Of a stretch of 64,000 nt of DNA, positions 26,181 to 35,575 are shown in pieces (positions within the stretch are counted from its first letter, which is position 1; every line of letters begins with the position of its first letter). Origin of the DNA: Acidovorax sp. SRB_14 (GTDB lineage: Bacteria > Pseudomonadota > Gammaproteobacteria > Burkholderiales > Burkholderiaceae_C). The position numbers were made by a program, and so were the translations under genes. The stretch lies in the NCBI RefSeq assembly GCF_012932145.1, contig NZ_MWOK01000009.1, positions 93,325 through 157,324 of the forward strand, in the 5' to 3' direction. The notes under the pieces were generated by a model. The model searched no databases and was not told the origin of the DNA. It saw only the letters and a list, made by a program, of their open reading frames with translations.

Positions 26181-29126
26181 ATGACCAAGACACTGGTAAT
26201 TGCAGAAAAACCCTCGGTCGCGCAAGACATCGTGCGCGCCCTCACGCCCGTCGCGGGCAAGTTCGACAAGCACGACGACCATTTCGAGAACGAGCACTAC
26301 GTCGTCACCAGCGCCGTCGGCCACCTCGTCGAGATCCAGGCGCCCGAGGAATTCGACGTGAAACGCGGCAAGTGGAGCTTTGCCCACCTGCCGGTGATCC
26401 CGCCGCACTTCGACCTCAAGCCCGTCGACAAGACCAAGACGCGCCTCAACGCCGTGGTCAAGCAGGCCAAGCGCAAGGACGTGACGGCACTCATCAACGC
26501 CTGCGACGCGGGGCGCGAGGGCGAGCTGATCTTCCGGTTGATCGAGCAGTACGCCGGCGGCGCCAAGCCGCTGGGCAAGCCGGTGCAGCGCCTGTGGCTG
26601 CAGTCGATGACGCCGCAGGCCATCCGCGAGGGCTTCGAGAAGCTGCGCAGCAACGAGCAGATGGCGGGCCTCGCCGACGCCGCGCGCAGCCGCTCCGAGG
26701 CCGACTGGCTGGTCGGCATCAACGGCACGCGCGCCATGACGGCTTTCAACTCGCAGGGCGGCGGCTTCTTTCTGACCACCGTCGGCCGGGTGCAGACGCC
26801 CACGCTGTCGCTGGTGGTCGAGCGCGAGGAGAAGATCCGCAAGTTCGTGAGCCGCGACTACTGGGAAATCCACGCCAGTTTTGCCGCCCAGGCTGGCAGC
26901 TACCCGGCCAAGTGGTTCGACCCGCAGTGGAAGAAGAACAGCGACGATGCCGAGCTGCGCGCCGACCGCGTCTGGGCCGCCCATGAAGCGCAGGCCATCG
27001 CCGACGCCGCGCGCGGCCAGCCCGCCAGCGTGACCGAGGAAAGCCGGCCCACCACCCAGGCGCCCGGCCAGCTGTTCGACCTGACCAGCCTGCAGCGCGA
27101 GGCCAACGGCAAGTTCGGCTTCTCGGCCAAGACCACGCTGGCGCTGGCGCAAAGCCTCTACGAGCGCCACAAGGCCCTGACCTACCCGCGGACCGACTCG
27201 CGCGCCCTGCCCGAAGACTACGTGCCCGTGGCGCGGCAGACCTTCGAGATGCTCGCCACCAGCGGCATGGCGCACCTGGCGCCGCACGCGCGCACGGCGC
27301 TCGAGGGCGGCTACGTGCGCCCGAGCAAACGCATCTTCGACAACGCCAAGGTCAGCGACCACTTTGCCATCATCCCGACGCTGCAGGCGCCCAGTGGCCT
27401 GTCCGAGGCCGAGCAGAAGCTCTACGACCTGGTGGTGCGCCGCTTCATGGCGGTGTTTTTCCCAAGCGCCGAGTACCTGGTCACCACCCGGATCAGCAAG
27501 GTCGAGCAGGCCGGCAAAGCGCACCACTTCAAGACCGAAGGCAAGGTGCTGGTCAAGCCGGGCTGGCTGGCGATCTACGGCAAGGAGGCTGCCGCCGAGG
27601 TGCCTGACGCCAAGGAAGGCGACAAGGGCCAGAACCTGGTGCCGGTGCAGCCGGGCGAGAAGCCGCTGGCAAGCCAAGTCGACCCCAAGGCGCTCAAGAC
27701 CAAGCCGCCCGCGCGCTACTCCGAAGCCACGCTGCTGGGCGCCATGGAGAGCGCCGGCAAGCAGGTCGAAGACGAAAGCATGCGCGAGGCCATGCAGGAA
27801 AAGGGCTTGGGCACGCCCGCCACGCGCGCCGCCACCATCGAAGGCCTGCTGGCCGAAAAGTACATGCTGCGCGAAGGCCGCGAAATCATCCCGACGGCCA
27901 AGGCCTTCCAGCTCATGACGCTGCTGCGCGGCCTCGGCGTGAAGGAGCTCTCGCGCGCCGACCTGACCGGCGAGTGGGAATACAAGCTCGCGCAGATGGA
28001 AAAGGGGCAGCTCAGCCGCGCCACCTTCATGGCCGAGATCGCCGCGATGACCGAGCGCATGGTCCGGCAGGCCAAGGAATACGACCGCGACACCATCCCC
28101 GGCGACTACGCCCAGCTCTCGGCCCCGTGCCCGAACTGCGGCGGCGTGGTCAAGGAAAACTACCGCCGCTACGCCTGCGTGGGCAAGCCGGGCGCCGAGG
28201 GCTGCGGCTTCTCGTTCGGCAAGTCGCCGGCCGGGCGCACCTTCGAGCCGCAGGAGGCCGAGCAGCTGCTGGCCACGCGCAAGATCGGGCCGCTCGAGGG
28301 CTTCCGCTCCAAGGCCGGCTGGCCGTTCACATCCGAGATCGTGCTCAAGTACGACGACGAGGCGCACAACTACAAGCTCGAATTCGACTTCGGCGACGAC
28401 AAGAAGGCCGAAGAGTCGGGCGAGCTGGTCGAGTTTGCCGACGAAAGCCTCGGCCCCTGCCCGGTCTGCGGCGCGCCCGTGCACGAGCACGGCAGCAACT
28501 ACGTCTGCAGCAAGGCCGTGCCCACGGCCGCGCAGCCCACGCCCAGCTGCACGTTCAAGACCGGCAAGGTCATCCTGCAGCAGCCCGTGGAGCGCGCGCA
28601 GATGGCCAAGCTGCTCGAGACCGGCAAGACCGACCTGCTCGATAAGTTCGTGAGCATGCGCACGCGCCGCGCGTTCAAGGCGCACCTGGCCTGGGACAAG
28701 GAGGCCGGCAAGGTCAACTTCGAGTTCGCACCGAGCAAGTTCCCGCCGCGCAAGACGCCCGCTGCCGCTGCAAAAACAGGAGCTGCCAGCGCACGCCCTG
28801 TAAGCGCTGCAGCCAAAAAAGCCGCAAAACCTGCGGCCGCGAAGAAAGCCGCCGCCAAAACGCCCAAGGCCGCCACCGCCAAGGCCCCGCGCAAGCCCGC
28901 CGCTGGCAAGGCGCCGAGCCCGCAGCTCGCCGCCGTGATCGGTGCCGAGCCCGTGGCGCGGCCCGAGGCGGTCAAGAAGATCTGGGCGTACATCAAGGCC
29001 CACAACCTGCAGGATCCCAAGGACAAGCGCACCATCGTGGCCGACGACAAGCTGCGCGCCGTGTTCGGCAAGGACCAGGCCGGCATGTTCGAGCTGGCGG
29101 GCATCCTGGGCCAGCACCTGGGGTGA
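26181..29126 (+). CDS. topB: DNA topoisomerase III with C-terminal SWIB domain
   Basis: A 981-residue type IA topoisomerase. The TOPRIM domain starts at once (TLVIAEKPSVAQDIV, DAGREGELIFR), the catalytic Tyr is Y335 in LTYPRTDSR, and two or more C4-type zinc motifs follow (CPNCGGVV, CPVCGAPV). Residues about 850-910 form an Ala/Lys/Pro-rich linker, then a SWIB/MDM2-like domain (AVKKIWAYIKAHNLQDPKDK ... KLRAVFG) to the end. E. coli TopB is about 650 residues, so the extension is large. A dispersed repeat copy lies in frame in the linker. ATG at 26166 is an alternative start; 26181 gives the conserved MTKTLVIAEKPS. Confidence 0.95.
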   Translation: MTKTLVIAEKPSVAQDIVRALTPVAGKFDKHDDHFENEHYVVTSAVGHLVEIQAPEEFDVKRGKWSFAHLPVIPPHFDLKPVDKTKTRLNAVVKQAKRKDVTALINACDAGREGELIFRLIEQYAGGAKPLGKPVQRLWLQSMTPQAIREGFEKLRSNEQMAGLADAARSRSEADWLVGINGTRAMTAFNSQGGGFFLTTVGRVQTPTLSLVVEREEKIRKFVSRDYWEIHASFAAQAGSYPAKWFDPQWKKNSDDAELRADRVWAAHEAQAIADAARGQPASVTEESRPTTQAPGQLFDLTSLQREANGKFGFSAKTTLALAQSLYERHKALTYPRTDSRALPEDYVPVARQTFEMLATSGMAHLAPHARTALEGGYVRPSKRIFDNAKVSDHFAIIPTLQAPSGLSEAEQKLYDLVVRRFMAVFFPSAEYLVTTRISKVEQAGKAHHFKTEGKVLVKPGWLAIYGKEAAAEVPDAKEGDKGQNLVPVQPGEKPLASQVDPKALKTKPPARYSEATLLGAMESAGKQVEDESMREAMQEKGLGTPATRAATIEGLLAEKYMLREGREIIPTAKAFQLMTLLRGLGVKELSRADLTGEWEYKLAQMEKGQLSRATFMAEIAAMTERMVRQAKEYDRDTIPGDYAQLSAPCPNCGGVVKENYRRYACVGKPGAEGCGFSFGKSPAGRTFEPQEAEQLLATRKIGPLEGFRSKAGWPFTSEIVLKYDDEAHNYKLEFDFGDDKKAEESGELVEFADESLGPCPVCGAPVHEHGSNYVCSKAVPTAAQPTPSCTFKTGKVILQQPVERAQMAKLLETGKTDLLDKFVSMRTRRAFKAHLAWDKEAGKVNFEFAPSKFPPRKTPAAAAKTGAASARPVSAAAKKAAKPAAAKKAAAKTPKAATAKAPRKPAAGKAPSPQLAAVIGAEPVARPEAVKKIWAYIKAHNLQDPKDKRTIVADDKLRAVFGKDQAGMFELAGILGQHLG
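28771..28820. repeat. Dispersed dyad repeat, copy F, inside topB
   Basis: CAAAAACAGGAGCTGCCAGCGCACGCCCTGTAAGCGCTGCAGCCAAAAAA resembles the intergenic repeat family closely. It lies in frame within the low-complexity linker of topB (about residues 864-880) without creating a stop: the TAA of GTAAGC is out of frame. Confidence 0.75.
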
Positions 29127-29172
29127 TGGCCTGGCGGAGCCCGCCCGCCGCGGGCCTTGTGGGAGTGGATGT

Positions 29173-31167
29173 GTGAGCACCGAGCCTTTGTTCCAGACCC
29201 GGGCCTTCGTGCCCACGCCCGAGCAGCGCGCCGTGCAGACGGCCGCTGCGCGCACGCTGGTGATCGAGGCCAATGCGGGGGCCGCCAAGACCACCACGCT
29301 GGCGCTGCGCATGGCCGAGAGCTGGCAGCGTGGCACCGCGCCCGACGCGTTCCTCGTCCTCATGCACACCGATACCGCCTGCCAGGCGCTGCGCGACGCG
29401 CTGCACAAGATCGGCGTGCCGCCCGCGGTGCGCCAGCGCATGCGCATCGCCACCTTCGAGCAGTTTTGCACCGCCCTGCTGGCCGACGCCAGCGCGCGCC
29501 CCGTGCCCGTGCTCGCCACGCCCGAGCAGCTGCGCCCCCATGTCTGGCAGGCCGTGCAGCACGTGGAGCAGGCCGAGGACGAGCGCTGGCGCGATGCCCT
29601 GCAACTGCCCGCGCAGGGCGACAGCGGTTTTGTCGAGGAATTCCTGGCCGTGGCCGACCGGCTTAAGGGCACGCTGGGCGACGAGCGCGCGCGCGAAGAG
29701 CAGTCCGTCTCGCCCGACTACGCCGACGCGCTGGGCGTGGACTACACACTGCTCAAGGTGTTCCTCGCCTACGAGCGCCTGCGCCAGAACGAATGGGGCG
29801 ACGGGGCGCTGTTCCGCGGCACGCACGACGCCACCTACGACCTGGCGCGCGCGCTGCACCACGGCGCCGCGCCCGCCGATTACCGGCACTGGCCGCTCGG
29901 CGTGCGCGCCCTGTGCGTGGACGAAATGCACGACATGAACCAGGCCGCCTTCACCGTGCTGGCGGCGCTGCTCAACTCCACCTTCAGCCTGTTCTGCGGC
30001 GTCGGCGACCGCGACCAGGTCATCCACAGCGCCGGCGGTGCCGACGCCATCTTCATGGCCGGCGCCATCACCGAGGCCACCGGCCGCCCCGTAGTGCGTC
30101 TGCCGCTCACGCCCAGCCACCGCTTTGGCAAGCGCTTGGCCGCCAAGGTCGCGCGCCTGGCCGACAAGGCCTACGACAGCGCCGCCGCGCACGACACCGG
30201 CGTGGCGCTGCTGTCCTACGGCGACGGCGCGCAGTGCGTGGACCTGGTGCTGGCCGAAGTAGCCCGCTGGCGCGCCACGCCGCGCGCGCGCATGGACCAG
30301 TGCGCCGTGCTGCTGCGCCACGCGCACCAGTCGGTGGGCATCGAGAACGCGCTGATCGCGGCGGGCGTGCCCTACACGCTCAGCGGCATGGGCAGCTACC
30401 TGCTGCGCCCCGAGGTGCTGCTGGTGCGCGGCCTGCTGGCCGTGGCCACCGACAACTTCGAGAGCGTGGCCGAGCCGCGCACGCGCGAGGCGCTGATGCA
30501 CGCGCTGGTGTTCTTCTGCGGCGCGCGCATCACGGTGGCCGGGCGCGAGCACGAGTCGCAGCAGGACCTGCTGGCCGATGCGATCCGCAGCGTCACCGAC
30601 AACCCACTGTTCCTGCAGCACTTCTTCCAGAACCAGATCCTGCCCAACGTCGAGCCCGCCACGCGCCGGCGCCTGTGCGCCGCCGTGGCCGTGGCCCAGG
30701 AGCCGTCTGCGCCCGACATGCTGCAGCGCGTGCTCGGTGCGCTCGAGATCGACGCGCTCATCCACGGCGCCCTGGTCTCGCGCCAGCGCCGCCAGGAGGC
30801 GCAGGACAACCTCGCCGGCCTGTGCGCGGCCGCGCGCGCCTTTGCCTCGGCGCGCGACTACTTCCTGCACCTGAACCAGACCGAGCAGCGCCAGGGCGCG
30901 CTGCGCAGCGCGGCCAGCCTGGTGCTGGCCAGCATCGCGCACGTCAAGGGGCTGGAGTTCGAGCAGGTGGTGATCCCGTACCTGGAGCGCGGCATCTTTC
31001 CGGTGCCGCACGCCAGCGCCGAAGAAGAGCGCAACACGCTGTACGTCGGCATGACGCGCGCGCGCCGCCAGCTCACGCTGCTGGCGCACGCCGCGCGGCC
31101 CAGCAGCTTCGTGGCGCAGCTGGGCTATGCCATGGCTGCATCTGCCGCAGCTGCGGCGCCGGATTGA
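29173..31167 (+). CDS. UvrD/Rep-like superfamily 1 helicase
   Basis: A 664-residue SF1A helicase. Motif I is an unusual EANAGAAKTTTLAL, with Ala-Ala where most have Ser-Gly; motif II is LCVDEMHDMNQ; motif III region FCGVGDRDQVIHSAGGAD; motif IV LTPSHRFGKRL; motifs V/VI IAHVKGLEFEQVVIPYL and NTLYVGMTRARRQL. It would unwind DNA using ATP. The start is GTG at 29173 with GGGAG about ten bases before. It follows topB by 46 bases on the same strand, so the two may be co-transcribed and act together in DNA processing. It is distinct from UvrD and Rep themselves. Confidence 0.88.
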   Translation: MSTEPLFQTRAFVPTPEQRAVQTAAARTLVIEANAGAAKTTTLALRMAESWQRGTAPDAFLVLMHTDTACQALRDALHKIGVPPAVRQRMRIATFEQFCTALLADASARPVPVLATPEQLRPHVWQAVQHVEQAEDERWRDALQLPAQGDSGFVEEFLAVADRLKGTLGDERAREEQSVSPDYADALGVDYTLLKVFLAYERLRQNEWGDGALFRGTHDATYDLARALHHGAAPADYRHWPLGVRALCVDEMHDMNQAAFTVLAALLNSTFSLFCGVGDRDQVIHSAGGADAIFMAGAITEATGRPVVRLPLTPSHRFGKRLAAKVARLADKAYDSAAAHDTGVALLSYGDGAQCVDLVLAEVARWRATPRARMDQCAVLLRHAHQSVGIENALIAAGVPYTLSGMGSYLLRPEVLLVRGLLAVATDNFESVAEPRTREALMHALVFFCGARITVAGREHESQQDLLADAIRSVTDNPLFLQHFFQNQILPNVEPATRRRLCAAVAVAQEPSAPDMLQRVLGALEIDALIHGALVSRQRRQEAQDNLAGLCAAARAFASARDYFLHLNQTEQRQGALRSAASLVLASIAHVKGLEFEQVVIPYLERGIFPVPHASAEEERNTLYVGMTRARRQLTLLAHAARPSSFVAQLGYAMAASAAAAAPD

Positions 31168-31308
31168 AGGCGTGGCCACAGCGCCGCGGGCAGTTGGGCA
31201 TCCCTGCTGTCACACGGGCCTCCTACAGTTGCCACGCTGCGCGCTCGGTGTGTCTCACTGCCATGCTGTGGCAGCGTCCTTGTCCGTCTTCATGAAAGGC
31301 CCTCTGCG

Positions 31309-32313
31309 ATGTTCAAACCCTCCCTGCTCGCGGCGCTGTGCGTGTGCACCCTGGTCACCGTGGGCTGCAGCAGCCTTGGCACCGGCCCAGCCGGCAGCGC
31401 CGCGAAGCCGCAGGTGATAGCGCACCGCGGCGCCAGCGGCTACCTGCCCGAGCACACGCTGGCCGGCTACGAGCTGGCGGTGCGCATGGGCAGCGATTTC
31501 ATCGAGCCCGACCTGCAGCTCACCCGCGACGGTCAACTGGTCGCCATGCACGACGACAGCTTGCAGCGCACCACCAACGTCGCCAGCGTTTTCGCGCAGC
31601 GCGGCGGCGCCTACAAGGTGGCCGACTTCACGCTCGCCGAGATCAAGAGGCTCACCGTACAGCCCTTCGGCCCCACGGCCGGGACGGCGCACGCGGGGTT
31701 TGTGCCCACGGCCGCGCAACCGCTGGCGGTGCCCACGTTCCAGGAGGTCATCGATCTGGCCAGGGCGCAAAGTGCGGCCACCGGGCGCGAGGTGGGCATC
31801 TACCCCGAGGCCAAGCAGGCCGACCCGGACATGGAGGACGGCATCCTTCAGGCACTGCAGGCCAATGGCTACCGCGCCGGCAGCAAGCTGTTCATCCAGT
31901 CGTTCAGCGACGCCACGCTGCGCAGCCTGCGCGCCAAGCAGCAGGCGCAGGGCCTGGCCTACCCGCTGGTGCAGTTGGGCTACGCCGCCGTGGCCGAAGA
32001 CGGCGGGGTGCGCATGCGCGTGCGGGGCCCCGACGGGTGGAGGCTTCTGACGCTGCCCGAGGTGGCCACCTTCAGCGCGGGCGTGGGTGTCTCCGTCGGC
32101 AACAAGGCCTACCCGGTCACCCAGGCCTTTATCGACCAGGCGCATGCTGCCGGAATGCGGGTGCACGGCTGGACCTTCAACAAGCCCGATGCCGCACTTG
32201 CCGCGGCCGAGTTCCAGAGTTACCTGGCCATGGGCATGGACGGCATGTTCGCCAACTACCCCGACCTGGCGGTGGCGGCGCGCAATGCCTGGGCGGCCCA
32301 GCCCAAGCCCTGA
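31309..32313 (+). CDS. Glycerophosphodiester phosphodiesterase, lipoprotein
   Basis: A 334-residue GDPD-family enzyme. The lipobox is VTVGC after a short signal peptide. Catalytic motifs: IAHRGASGYLPEHTLAGYE, FIEPDLQLTRDGQLVAMHDD and VHGWTFNKPDA. It hydrolyses glycerophosphodiesters to glycerol-3-phosphate and an alcohol in the periplasm, like GlpQ. It is about the right length for GlpQ (around 335-360 residues). No glpT transporter gene lies beside it. A tyrosine phosphatase gene follows after about 125 bases. Confidence 0.92.
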   Translation: MFKPSLLAALCVCTLVTVGCSSLGTGPAGSAAKPQVIAHRGASGYLPEHTLAGYELAVRMGSDFIEPDLQLTRDGQLVAMHDDSLQRTTNVASVFAQRGGAYKVADFTLAEIKRLTVQPFGPTAGTAHAGFVPTAAQPLAVPTFQEVIDLARAQSAATGREVGIYPEAKQADPDMEDGILQALQANGYRAGSKLFIQSFSDATLRSLRAKQQAQGLAYPLVQLGYAAVAEDGGVRMRVRGPDGWRLLTLPEVATFSAGVGVSVGNKAYPVTQAFIDQAHAAGMRVHGWTFNKPDAALAAAEFQSYLAMGMDGMFANYPDLAVAARNAWAAQPKP

Positions 32314-32439
32314 GACCCGGCCCGGGGCGCCGGCTGCCTCTGCGGGCCGCCGCAGCCCGGGCCCGCAACCGGCAGGGCGGAGCGCTGCGGGCGCGCTACC
32401 CTCTGCGTGATCCCCTGACCGTTGACCGAGGTTGTTGCC

Positions 32440-33234
32440 ATGTCCCTGCACCCCCGTGCCGTTTCTCCTTCCACCACCCCTGTGCCGGCGCGCTCCATCG
32501 CCCTGGCCGGCGCCAGTAATTTCCGCGACCTCGGCGGCTACGCCGGGCATGGCGGGCGCACGCTCAGGTGGCGCCGGTTGTTCCGCGCCGACCATTTGGC
32601 CGCGCTCAGCCCGGCCGATCTGCAGGTGCTGCGCGAACTCGGCATTGCCCGCACCGCCGACTTTCGCGGCGAGTCCGAGCGCAGCGCCTTTGCCTACGCG
32701 CTGCCCGGCGTCGCGCAGCACCACCTCACCATCGAGCCCACCGTGGTGCAGCGCACGCAGCAGCTGCTGAAGTCGGGCCACCAGCTCACCGCGCAGGACG
32801 CGGTGGGCCTGATGCAGGACACCTACCGCGGCTTCGTGCACGACAACGCGCCGCGCTTTGCGCAGCTGTTCGAACTGCTGCTCGACAGCGACGCGCCGCT
32901 GGTCTTCCACTGCACCGCGGGCAAGGACCGCACCGGCTTTGCCGCCGCGCTCATCCTGCTGGCGCTGGGCGTGCCGCGCGCCGTGGTCATGCAGGACTAC
33001 CTGCTCACCAACGCGCTCTACCGCCGGCCCGCGGGCGTGGCCAGCGCCGCACCCGACGACGTGCTGCAGGTGCTCTGGCGCGTGCAGGAAGACTTTCTGG
33101 AGGCCGCGCTGCACGGCGTCGAAGCCGAGCACGGCGGCATCCAGCCCTATCTGGAGCGCGTGCTGGGCGTCAACGCCGCCGCGCAGCAGCGCCTGGCGGC
33201 GCTGTACCTGGAGCCCCGGCCGGCCGCTGCGTGA
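32440..33234 (+). CDS. Tyrosine/serine phosphatase of the PTP/DSP fold
   Basis: A 264-residue phosphatase with the N-terminal signature NFRDLGGYAGHGGRTLRWRRLFRADHL (family-typical) and the P-loop HCTAGKDRTGFAAA with nucleophile C158. This is the LipA/MptpB-like family that cleaves phosphotyrosine, phosphoserine or phosphoinositides. The start at 32440 (MSLHP) was chosen over an upstream TTG at 32422, which has no better ribosome-binding site. It has no signal peptide, so it is cytoplasmic unless secreted in another way. Confidence 0.9.
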   Translation: MSLHPRAVSPSTTPVPARSIALAGASNFRDLGGYAGHGGRTLRWRRLFRADHLAALSPADLQVLRELGIARTADFRGESERSAFAYALPGVAQHHLTIEPTVVQRTQQLLKSGHQLTAQDAVGLMQDTYRGFVHDNAPRFAQLFELLLDSDAPLVFHCTAGKDRTGFAAALILLALGVPRAVVMQDYLLTNALYRRPAGVASAAPDDVLQVLWRVQEDFLEAALHGVEAEHGGIQPYLERVLGVNAAAQQRLAALYLEPRPAAA

Positions 33235-33400
33235 GGTGCGGATGACCCACTTGGGGGCGCTGCAGAAATCTGCCCGCCCCAGCGCTTAGCATAGCGGCCG
33301 CCACACACCGCTGTGCGCCCGGGCGGCGCCGCCACGGCCCGGCCTGCCGGGCGCTGCGACCGCCCCCTTTTTTCATGACCTTTTCTGGAGAATCCACACC

Positions 33401-34378
33401 ATGCACCCTCGCCGCCTCCTGCTGACCACCGCCGTCTGCCTGGCCCTGGGCGTGGCCACGACCGCCCACGCGGCGTGGCCCGACAAACCGATCAAGCTCA
33501 TCGTGCCCTTCCCGGCGGGCCAGGCCACCGACATCTTTGCGCGCGCGCTCGCCGACCAGCTGGGCCAGCGCCTGGGCCAGCCCGTGGTGGTCGAAAACAA
33601 GGCCGGCGCCGGCAGCAACATCGGCAGCGAGTTCGTCGTGCGCGCCACGCCCGACGGCTACACGCTGCTCGTCGCCGGCAGCGCGATGGCCGTGAACCAG
33701 ACGCTGTACAAGAAGGTCGGGTTCGACCCCACCAAGGACCTCGTCGGCATCTCGCTGATCGCCAAGGTGCCGCTCATTTTCCTGGCCACGCCCGGCTCGG
33801 GCATCACCACCATGAAGGAACTGGTGGCCCAGGCCAAGGCCGCGCCCGGGCAGCTCAACTACGCCAGTGCGGGCATCGGCGGCACGCAGCACCTGTCGGG
33901 CGAGATGATGAAGGCGCGCGCGGGCGTGTTCATCACGCACATTCCGTACCGCGGCAGCGGCCCCGCGCAGGCCGACTTCCTGGGCGGGCAGGTGCCACTG
34001 ATGGTGGACTCGGTCACCGCGGCGATGCCCCACATCCAGTCCAAGCGCGCGATCCCGCTGGCCGTCACGTCGGCGCAGCGTTCCTCGCAGCTGCCCGATG
34101 TGCCCACCATGCGCGAAAGCGGCATCCCGGCCCTCAAGGACTTCGAGGCGGTCGGCTGGCTGGGCCTGATGGCGCCCAAAGGCACGCCGCCCGAGATCAC
34201 CCAGCGCCTGAACCGCGAGGTGGTGGAGCTGCTGCGCAGCGAGCCGCTGGCGCGCTTCATTCGCGAACGGGGTTCGGAGCCGGCGCCCACCACCGGCCCC
34301 GAGTTCGACCGCTTCATCGCCAGCGAAGTGCGCCAATGGGGCGCCGCCGTGAAGGCGTCGGGCGCCTCGGTGGACTGA
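33401..34378 (+). CDS. Bug/TctC-family periplasmic receptor
   Basis: A 325-residue receptor with signal peptide ending TTAHA and mature start [20 protein letters not shown]. Family motifs: [38 protein letters not shown] and [18 protein letters not shown]. The Gln in place of the usual second Gly (PAGQATD) is a small deviation in the ligand loop. A FabG-like SDR gene follows after 102 bases, so receptor and oxidoreductase may serve one catabolic route. The ligand is unknown. Confidence 0.92.
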   Translation: MHPRRLLLTTAVCLALGVATTAHAAWPDKPIKLIVPFPAGQATDIFARALADQLGQRLGQPVVVENKAGAGSNIGSEFVVRATPDGYTLLVAGSAMAVNQTLYKKVGFDPTKDLVGISLIAKVPLIFLATPGSGITTMKELVAQAKAAPGQLNYASAGIGGTQHLSGEMMKARAGVFITHIPYRGSGPAQADFLGGQVPLMVDSVTAAMPHIQSKRAIPLAVTSAQRSSQLPDVPTMRESGIPALKDFEAVGWLGLMAPKGTPPEITQRLNREVVELLRSEPLARFIRERGSEPAPTTGPEFDRFIASEVRQWGAAVKASGASVD

Positions 34379-34480
34379 GGCTTTTCTGGCGCCGCCCTGG
34401 TGTGGCACAACGCTTCCGGGGCGGTGCGCATTTCGTGTCACCAGCTGGCAGTCCAGCAATTTCTACAGGAGGGCAATGCA

Positions 34481-35242
34481 ATGCTGTTATCCGAACAATG
34501 GGTGCTCGTGACCGGCGGCGCACGCGGCCTGGGCCAGGCCATCACGCGCGCCCTGGCGCGCGAAGGTGCCGGCGTGGTCATCAACTACCACCGCAGCGAC
34601 AAAGCGGCCGGGGCCCTGGCCGAAGAGCTGGGCCCGCGCGCCATCGCGCTGCAGGCCGACGTGACCGACACCGCCGCCGTGCAACGGCTGTTTGCCGCCG
34701 CGCACGAGCGCGCCGGCCAGCCCATCAGCAGTGTGGTGAACAACGCGCTGATCGGTTTTCAGTTCGACGGCGACGCGCGCCCGCAGATCGGCGACATCGC
34801 GTGGCAGCGCTTCCACCAGCAGATCGAAGGCGCCGTGAAGGGCGCGCTCAACACCCTGCAGGCCGCGCTGCCCGCGATGCGCGCGCAGGGCTTTGGCCGC
34901 ATCGTGAACGTGGGCACCAACCTGTTCCAGAACCCCGTCGTGCCTTACCACGACTACACCGCCGCCAAGGCCGCGCTCCTGTCGCTCACGCGCACGGCGG
35001 CCAACGACCTGGGCCCCGACGGCATCACGGTCAACATGGTCTCGGGCGGCCTGCTGCGCACCACCGATGCCAGCGCCGCCACGCCCGAGGCGGTGTTCGA
35101 CCTCATCGCCAGCCTGACCCCGCTGCGACGCGTGACGACACCGGCCGAGTTCGCCGACGCCGTGCTGTTCTTCCTCTCGCCCTGGGCGCGCGCCGTGACC
35201 GGGCAGAACCTGATCGTGGACGGCGGGCTGGTCAAGGGCTGA
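34481..35242 (+). CDS. Short-chain dehydrogenase/reductase (FabG-like)
   Basis: A 253-residue SDR: cofactor loop VTGGARGLGQAITRAL, catalytic Tyr-Lys in YHDYTAAKAALLSL and C-terminal GQNLIVDGGLVKG. The NNAG motif reads VNNALIG, and the catalytic Ser position is replaced by GTNLF, so the Ser of the Ser-Tyr-Lys triad appears to be Thr or missing. The substrate is unknown. The ribosome-binding site AGGAGG lies at 34467-34472. It is preceded by a Bug receptor gene and followed by repeat copy G with a T-run. Confidence 0.88.
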   Translation: MLLSEQWVLVTGGARGLGQAITRALAREGAGVVINYHRSDKAAGALAEELGPRAIALQADVTDTAAVQRLFAAAHERAGQPISSVVNNALIGFQFDGDARPQIGDIAWQRFHQQIEGAVKGALNTLQAALPAMRAQGFGRIVNVGTNLFQNPVVPYHDYTAAKAALLSLTRTAANDLGPDGITVNMVSGGLLRTTDASAATPEAVFDLIASLTPLRRVTTPAEFADAVLFFLSPWARAVTGQNLIVDGGLVKG

Positions 35243-35255
35243 GCCGGCGCGCAAC

Positions 35256-35310
35256 ATCAAACTTGATAGCTTTCAGCGCTTTCCTGGTAAGGGCTAGGGG
35301 CCTTTTTTCC
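35256..35310. repeat. Dispersed dyad repeat, copy G
   Basis: Reads ATCAAACTTGATAGCTTTCAGCGCTTTCCTGGTAAGGGCTAGGGGCCTTTTTTCC, close to the family consensus. It begins 14 bases after the SDR stop and ends in a T-run, so it may also act as a weak terminator. Confidence 0.9.
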
Positions 35311-35575
35311 TTATATTCTGGCGCCGCCCGATCTGCGTGGCCTGCGGCCTCGGCAGCGGCCCCGGGGCGTGCGGACGGGCGCCAGACGCGCGTGGGAAAA
35401 CGCCCTTCTTCGCCGTGTCGCAGGTATCCAGGCGTTCTGGGGCTGGACAGACGCGATTTCTTGGCTATGGTTTCCTACGGCGTCCGCCATGGCGTTCCAC
35501 CGTGGCTTCTTCGCCCGCACCCCGGCGCGCTGCGCGCGCCTGGTGCCTTGTCCCATCCACCACCGGAGACCCGCC
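35311..35575. other. Intergenic stretch without a recognisable gene
   Basis: With the preceding repeat this makes about 330 bases between the SDR and VOC genes. Open frames run through it in several phases but show no motif, signal peptide or ribosome-binding site. The frame that leads into the VOC protein has no family-like sequence before 35576. Confidence 0.5.

Noticed and set aside
25845..29672. Very long open frame (over 1200 codons) on the reverse strand across topB
   Set aside because: It is antisense to a gene with clear topoisomerase motifs. Long antisense frames are expected in GC-rich DNA with strong third-position bias, and the peptide is Arg/His/Ala-rich without domains.
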